Assembly (NCBI RefSeq): GCF_003614185.1
Contig: NZ_KZ987724.1
Span: 5,446,135 to 5,510,134 of the forward strand
Origin: Paenibacillus aceti
GTDB taxonomy: Bacteria > Bacillota > Bacilli > Paenibacillales > Paenibacillaceae
Length of the DNA stretch: 64,000 nucleotides
Direction: 5' to 3'
The notes under the pieces were generated by a model, which was given only the letters and a program-made list of their open reading frames with translations, searched no databases and was not told the origin of the DNA. Positions 59,903 through 64,000 of the stretch are shown here, in pieces; within the stretch, counting starts at the first letter, position 1, and each line of letters starts with the position of its first letter. The position numbers were made by a program, and so were the translations under genes.

Positions 59903-61618
59903 ATGGATATTGAAAAAATATTAAAACAAGGTGGCAAGCTTCTTCTTGATAAAGCGGTCAAGGCAATACTCAAAGCAATTCTCCCCTACGCACTTGCTAT
60001 TGGAGGAATTGTACTGCTGCTATTTTTGATCTATTTTATGATTTTCGAGCTGCCGAAGCAGTCAGTGATGGGGACGCTTGATACGGTTAAGGAGCGCACA
60101 TCTGGTTTCTTCTATGGGACGAAAGAAGAAACGGATGAACAGTTGTTTGATGAGTATCAGAGCATTGCTGATCGCTGGCATGAAGAATTAACAGCGGAGC
60201 AGGAAGTACAGGTTCAAAGCTACGCCTTGAATTGGCAGTGGCTTGCTCAGGTGGATCGTTCATTGAACGATCCTTCTTTTTTTAACACATTTTTAGATGA
60301 AAACGTCAAAGAAGTTGTGCTGAAACCAGAGGAGACTTTTGAAGAAGTACGCCCCAAGTTCACCTGGAAAAATTCTGAGATTGTCACGGCGAAAGAGGTC
60401 TGTCTTCGAAATGAAGATGAGGAAGGTGAAGTTACGTACAAAAAGTCAACAGTGAGTGAGCGTCAGCCCGTTCTTCTTCTGAAAAAGGCAGAGACGATTC
60501 AAAATGATTATGTCTATACTTATGCTTCGGAAACAACAACTGAAACGTCACCGTCTCCATGCGGCGAGTTGACAACAACGGTAACCCAAGACAAATTACA
60601 ACGGATTGAACCAATGTACAGCGAAGATTGGGAGCCATTAAGAGAAATCCTTATTGCTCATGGTGCAAAGAGAGTAGAAGATCAGGACTTTCTTTTAGAA
60701 TACTGGCTTTCATATCTTTCTGATGGTGACGGCGAAGGAAATCCTCTAATTGGCTGGTCTCCAGTTATTGGGGGATTAGTTTGGCCAACAGAGGGAAGTA
60801 AGATCACATCAACTTTTGGTAGCCGAGTCCATCCAATCACAGGGCTGATAAAACTGCACGCGGGCGTTGATATTGGAGTACCGATTGGTACACCTGTTTA
60901 TGCTGCGAAATCCGGTAAGGTGATCTTTGCTGACTTTTTGGGTAACGCAGGCAATGCGATTATGATTCAACATGATGGCGGTATGGAGACGAGGTATTAT
61001 CATCTGAATAAGGTTAAGGTGGAATCAGGACAAACGGTAGAGGCAGGGGAAGAGATTGCAGAGTCGGGGAATACTGGCGGTTCAACGGGACCGCATTTGC
61101 ACTTTGAAGTACGTGTAAATGGAGAGCCTGTGAATCCGCTGGTTTATTTCGGTTATGAAGAATCATCCGATATATTGACTTACCGCCCTTTGGATATTCC
61201 TGTATTACTTGAATGGTTAGGCAAACGAAATTCGATGTTGGCTACAAAAGAGATATTAACCATGATTGACGATGCGGCAAAAGCTCAAGGGGTTGATCCT
61301 TATTTGCTAATTGCTATCACTGGAGCAGAACAATCTTTTGTTCCAAAAAGCAATAAGTATGCTGATAAGATAGTGAAGAATCCATGGAATGTCTTTGGAA
61401 GCTGGAAAGAGGGGAAGGGAGCTGAATTAACAACCAAGGATGCCGCTATAATTGCAGCCAAGACGATAGTAAAGCTTTCGAAGGGGAAACCATCTACAGT
61501 TAGTCCTATCGCATGGTTGAGCGATCCTGAAAATCCAAACGGGGTATATGCAACAGGTTCAAATTGGGTTAAGAACGTAACTAGTATTTATGAACAATTA
61601 TCCCAATTAGGGGATTGA
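59903..61618 (+). CDS. VirB1-like cell-wall hydrolase: M23 peptidase plus lysozyme-like domain
   Basis: 571 aa. N-terminal membrane anchor (AILPYALAIGGIVLLLFLIYFMIF, about 25-50), a linker domain, then an M23 endopeptidase (about 300-415) with HPITGLIKLHAGVDIGVP and GPHLHFEV carrying the His/Asp zinc ligands. A C-terminal lytic-transglycosylase/glucosaminidase-like domain follows (about 445-571, AKAQGVDPYLLIAITGAEQSFVP, NPWNVFGSW). It opens peptidoglycan for the transfer channel. Confidence 0.88.
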   Translation: MDIEKILKQGGKLLLDKAVKAILKAILPYALAIGGIVLLLFLIYFMIFELPKQSVMGTLDTVKERTSGFFYGTKEETDEQLFDEYQSIADRWHEELTAEQEVQVQSYALNWQWLAQVDRSLNDPSFFNTFLDENVKEVVLKPEETFEEVRPKFTWKNSEIVTAKEVCLRNEDEEGEVTYKKSTVSERQPVLLLKKAETIQNDYVYTYASETTTETSPSPCGELTTTVTQDKLQRIEPMYSEDWEPLREILIAHGAKRVEDQDFLLEYWLSYLSDGDGEGNPLIGWSPVIGGLVWPTEGSKITSTFGSRVHPITGLIKLHAGVDIGVPIGTPVYAAKSGKVIFADFLGNAGNAIMIQHDGGMETRYYHLNKVKVESGQTVEAGEEIAESGNTGGSTGPHLHFEVRVNGEPVNPLVYFGYEESSDILTYRPLDIPVLLEWLGKRNSMLATKEILTMIDDAAKAQGVDPYLLIAITGAEQSFVPKSNKYADKIVKNPWNVFGSWKEGKGAELTTKDAAIIAAKTIVKLSKGKPSTVSPIAWLSDPENPNGVYATGSNWVKNVTSIYEQLSQLGD

Positions 61619-61691
61619 CGGGTGTACAAAGTCGAGATACAATAGTATTGTCCTTAGCGAAGCTATGGGCTTTTAATTGTAAAAATATACC

Positions 61692-61730
61692 AAAACAACA
61701 ACCTCTATAATCAGGGGTTGTTTTTGTTTT
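61692..61730 (+). terminator. Terminator within the transfer region
   Basis: AACAACCTC and GAGGTTGTT-like arms (AACAACAACCTCTATAATCA then GGGGTTGTTTTTG) followed by a T-run. It may limit or attenuate read-through into the next genes. Confidence 0.65.
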
Positions 61731-61752
61731 GCTATAAAATGGAGGAGTACAG

Positions 61753-62190
61753 ATGATTTTAAAAGTACGGGCGTTGTTAATGGCGATTATTTTACTGGTC
61801 AGCCATGTCCCCTTAAATACGGCTTTTGCTTTAAATGATGCATCTATTGAAGCATCTATAACTCAGGAGATCAAAGACAATTCTAAGGCATTTGATCCTG
61901 AAAAAGTGGGGAATCGCTTAAATGAAAAGGGAGAGGAACTTTTTTCTGCTGTTCGGTCAGGAAGTAACTTTTATATTTATCTCGCACTTGCCATTTTTCT
62001 AATCTTGCTTATCGGTGGTCTATTCTATAAGAAGTTGTTGTCACTTGCATTTTTGGTTTTATTCTTATCCATAATTGGTTATCTAATTATTAATTTCTGG
62101 CCGCAGATATTTGACGGGGTTATGTCTATTTTGAACTGGTTGTTTGATGATAAGGGAGGAGCGAACAGTGAAACTACACCTGGTGTTTGA
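61753..62190 (+). CDS. Membrane protein of the transfer region
   Basis: 145 aa. Signal peptide (MILKVRALLMAIILLVSHVPLNTAFA), acidic extracellular part, then two or three membrane segments (IYLALAIFLILLIGGLFY, LAFLVLFLSIIGYLIINFW). Resembles pilin-like or channel accessory proteins. The stop lies past the next gene's start (22-nt overlap). Confidence 0.6.
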   Translation: MILKVRALLMAIILLVSHVPLNTAFALNDASIEASITQEIKDNSKAFDPEKVGNRLNEKGEELFSAVRSGSNFYIYLALAIFLILLIGGLFYKKLLSLAFLVLFLSIIGYLIINFWPQIFDGVMSILNWLFDDKGGANSETTPGV

Positions 62191-63457
62191 TTTGTCCATT
62201 CTAACGCCACTTGCTGAAGCTTTAGAAACACAAGGTTATTTTATTGCTGGTACGGATGTAACGCTTGAGCAGTTTGCCGTTGCTGCATCAGCAGGGCAGG
62301 TAGATGCGGAAATCGCAATTGTTGATGGAGGTCTAGGAGTAGTACATAGGCAGGATTGTGTGAACTTCTTGAAGGAAGTGCGTATGCGCGTACCAGATAC
62401 AAGACTGATTGTTATCTTGCCAGAAGTAGATAGCGAGTGGCAAAGAAGTTTGGGGATGTACGGTATATATGATGTTTATGCCGCCGAACAATTCGGAATA
62501 GAGGATGTACAAAGATGGATTCAAACGAAAAAAACATTGGCTGATATTCCTGGCTTTAATCCTGAATTACCGGCGTCTCAAAAGAAAGTTGAGAGGAAAG
62601 TTGGATTTTCTTTAGAGAAGAATAAGGGGAAGGTTCAGACGCTGTTGTCCGACTGGACAAGGGGATTTAAACGGGCTGAAAAAATTACTGTACCGGTAAA
62701 TGATGAAAGTAAAGAGAGAGAAGCCCGTGAGTTAACAGATCATGTAGAGAGTCCTGTTACTTTAAAAGAAAAACAGGAATATGTAGACATGGATAAGCAG
62801 AACAAAACCGATTCTCAACCGGAGAAACTGCCGATCTATCATGTATCCCAGCCCTACATCGTTGCAGTTGGGGGACTGGCACGTAGGAGTGGTAATACAC
62901 ACACAGCCCTCCAGATTGCCTATGAGACAGCGAGTAAGGGATTGAAAACGGCTTTTGTTGAATATAGAAATAAGCCCAGACCATCAGACATCGTGAGTTT
63001 TGCTACAGATTTTGACGGTTTAAAGTTCAAGCGCCACGGTATTGATTTCTTCCCTAATCGTTCGCCATTTGATGTAGCTGAAGTTTATACGCTCGGGTAT
63101 GACTCAGTTATTCTTGACCTTGGCGTATTGGTGGATGAGAACGAAGGAAGATTAGAAATGAATTCGGCTGCGCAAGAATTTTTGCGTTGCCCATTTCAAC
63201 TCATTACGCTCTCAGCTGCACCATGGGATTTACACTATATTGTCCAACACTTAAGCCAACTTTCTGTCCTGTTGAGGAAATCCTCTTTCATTATTAATTA
63301 TGCCGATGAAGATATGATCAAGGAATTTAGAGAGATGTTCCCATCTATAACCTCTATTATGAATCTTCTAGAGGCTAATCCATTTACGGATGCAGGGGAA
63401 CTTGCTTATTGGCTGGAGCAGCCCAAAACAAAAAGAAAACGATGGTTTGTACAATAA
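62168..63457 (+). CDS. TadZ/CpaE-like protein with degenerate ATPase
   Basis: About 429 aa from GTG 62168, eight bases after GGGAGGAG; the frame is open upstream. N-terminal receiver-like domain (HLVFDLSILTPLAEALETQGYFIAG..LIVILPEVDSEWQRSLGMYGIYDVY), basic linker, then a MinD/ParA-like domain whose P-loop reads GLARRSGNTHTALQIA: the usual Gly-Lys-Thr is replaced by Gly-Asn-Thr, so ATP hydrolysis is doubtful. SVILDLGVLVDE stands for Walker B. Same architecture as the chromosomal CpaE-like protein beside cpaF. Confidence 0.65.
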   Translation: MKLHLVFDLSILTPLAEALETQGYFIAGTDVTLEQFAVAASAGQVDAEIAIVDGGLGVVHRQDCVNFLKEVRMRVPDTRLIVILPEVDSEWQRSLGMYGIYDVYAAEQFGIEDVQRWIQTKKTLADIPGFNPELPASQKKVERKVGFSLEKNKGKVQTLLSDWTRGFKRAEKITVPVNDESKEREARELTDHVESPVTLKEKQEYVDMDKQNKTDSQPEKLPIYHVSQPYIVAVGGLARRSGNTHTALQIAYETASKGLKTAFVEYRNKPRPSDIVSFATDFDGLKFKRHGIDFFPNRSPFDVAEVYTLGYDSVILDLGVLVDENEGRLEMNSAAQEFLRCPFQLITLSAAPWDLHYIVQHLSQLSVLLRKSSFIINYADEDMIKEFREMFPSITSIMNLLEANPFTDAGELAYWLEQPKTKRKRWFVQ

Positions 63458-63470
63458 AGGAAGCCTCTAC

Positions 63471-63499
63471 TCTATTTTTGAGTGGAGGCTTTTTTTATT
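63471..63499 (+). terminator. Terminator
   Basis: AAGCCTCTACTC and GAGTGGAGGCTT form a 12-bp stem followed by seven T. Confidence 0.85.
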
Positions 63500-63556
63500 T
63501 AAGAATGAGGGGAACATCTATTCCCCGATGAATTTTATTTGGAAAGGAGACACGGA

Positions 63557-64000
63557 ATGCTTAGATGGAAGAAAGAAAAAGAACCACCGCGCTCACCGAC
63601 AGGCGTTATGGTTGCGCTGTGGAACCCAGCGGGTACAGATTCTTCACTTCTTTTAGAGAAGCTGTTGAGTCAGGTGAAAAAACGGGAAGAAACGGCCGTG
63701 GTTGTTGAGTTTCCATGTTTGGGTTTGCCACGCGTTGCTTACCGCATGGGGGTGACGGAGCTCGAGCATGCACAGTCGGTAGATCAGTTGCTGATTGACT
63801 ATGATAGGGGGATGTTACAGGGGATTCACCAGTATTTGCAGCATTTTGATGGGTTTGATGGATTACTGATTCAGCCCAAAAGCAAGCCTGACAGCCCTAC
63901 GCTAATTAAGCTACAGCAAGAAAAGACGCTGAGTGAATTGCCCGCGTATTTGAAAGTCCATTTGTCTGGATATCACTACATCTTTACGGTCCTACAGGGG
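63557..64000 (+). CDS. CpaE/ParA-like protein, 3' partial
   Basis: ATG 63557 follows AAAGGAGACACGGA, and the frame is open to the window end (148 codons). It reads MLRWKKEKEPPRSPTGVMVALWNPAGTDSSLLLEKLL, like a P-loop-fold N-terminus in which the nucleotide loop (Asn-Pro-Ala-Gly-Thr-Asp-Ser-Ser) lacks Lys. Then VVVEFPCLGLPRVAYRMG and LIQPKSKPDSPTL. It is probably another member of the TadZ/ParA group within the ICE; the rest is unseen. Confidence 0.6.
   Translation, partial: MLRWKKEKEPPRSPTGVMVALWNPAGTDSSLLLEKLLSQVKKREETAVVVEFPCLGLPRVAYRMGVTELEHAQSVDQLLIDYDRGMLQGIHQYLQHFDGFDGLLIQPKSKPDSPTLIKLQQEKTLSELPAYLKVHLSGYHYIFTVLQG

Larger units (their letters stand above)
42284..64000. mobile_element. 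Element 2: integrative and conjugative element, left part
   Basis: It starts at the second junction in cpaF and runs past the end of the window. The serine recombinase stop is about 40 bp from the junction, and regulatory (ImmA/ImmR-like), replication (RepL-like, RecD2-like) and type IV secretion genes follow in ICE order. A separate IS3-family element has entered at about 49.57-50.83 kb. Expected beyond the window: coupling protein, relaxase, attR and the cpaF 3' end. Confidence 0.85.

Overview
This is Gram-positive, spore-former DNA and most likely comes from Paenibacillus or a close relative. The evidence is the strong Shine-Dalgarno sites with frequent TTG/GTG starts, stalk-domain (copper amine oxidase N-terminal) surface proteins, an AraC/FeuABC-type siderophore locus with Fur boxes, a SpoVS homologue and a LexA/DinR-type box. 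The species assignment is inference.

Layout. 1-3.5 kb: tandem stalk-domain genes, each followed by a decayed partner, a decayed retropepsin-like protease, and a type I toxin-antitoxin locus. 3.6-7.5 kb: two copies of a structured leader-like sequence in front of a hypothetical gene and a 5'-nucleotidase gene, then an APH-type kinase and a MOSC protein. 7.7-9.4 kb: an IS3-family (IS150-like) element. 9.5-15.9 kb: an iron-siderophore uptake operon (Btr-like regulator, FeuA/B/C-like transporter, double-domain esterase) with two Fur boxes. 16-19.2 kb: PAS and XRE regulators, tRNA-Leu(GAG), a repeat-rich intergenic region and a DUF393 protein. 19.3-21.3 kb: start of a Tad/Flp-type operon (CpaE-like, CpaF).

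The main result is at 21.3-42.3 kb. cpaF is broken inside the codons for its conserved Met-Leu-Gln-Ala-Met-Asn-Thr-Gly-His-Asp-Gly-Ser segment, and the next codons of that segment reappear at 42258-42285. Joining the two non-cpaF half-sites (21338-21357 and 42236-42255) gives an attP with perfect 11-bp arms (CCTATTTGTTA / TAACAAATAGG), each exactly 9 bp from a central CA. This defines a 20.9-kb element (element 1) integrated by the large serine recombinase encoded at 21591-23375. Its cargo includes a Rep_trans-type initiator, a HEPN-motif protein, an AlbA_2 (Schlafen-type) protein, a frameshifted DUF4365 gene, a variant tyrosine recombinase, a small TA-like operon, and an orphan 1011-aa phage tail-spike protein with an N-terminal Ntn-hydrolase-like domain. 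It carries no conjugation genes.

Only about 28 bp of cpaF follow element 1. A second element (element 2) then begins, with its own serine recombinase (42326-43807, minus) ending about 40 bp from the junction. It continues past the end of the window. It is an integrative and conjugative element with ImmA/ImmR-type control, a NusG/LoaP-like protein, a RecD2-like helicase, a RepL-like protein, SpoVS, DUF3850, HNH and HD-GYP proteins, and a Gram-positive type IV secretion module (VirB2/B3-like proteins, VirB4, VirB6-like, VirB1-like M23/lysozyme-like hydrolase, TadZ-like ATPases). Two unrelated recombinases therefore use attachment points about 27 bp apart in the same conserved codons. The cpaF 3' part is expected beyond 64 kb.
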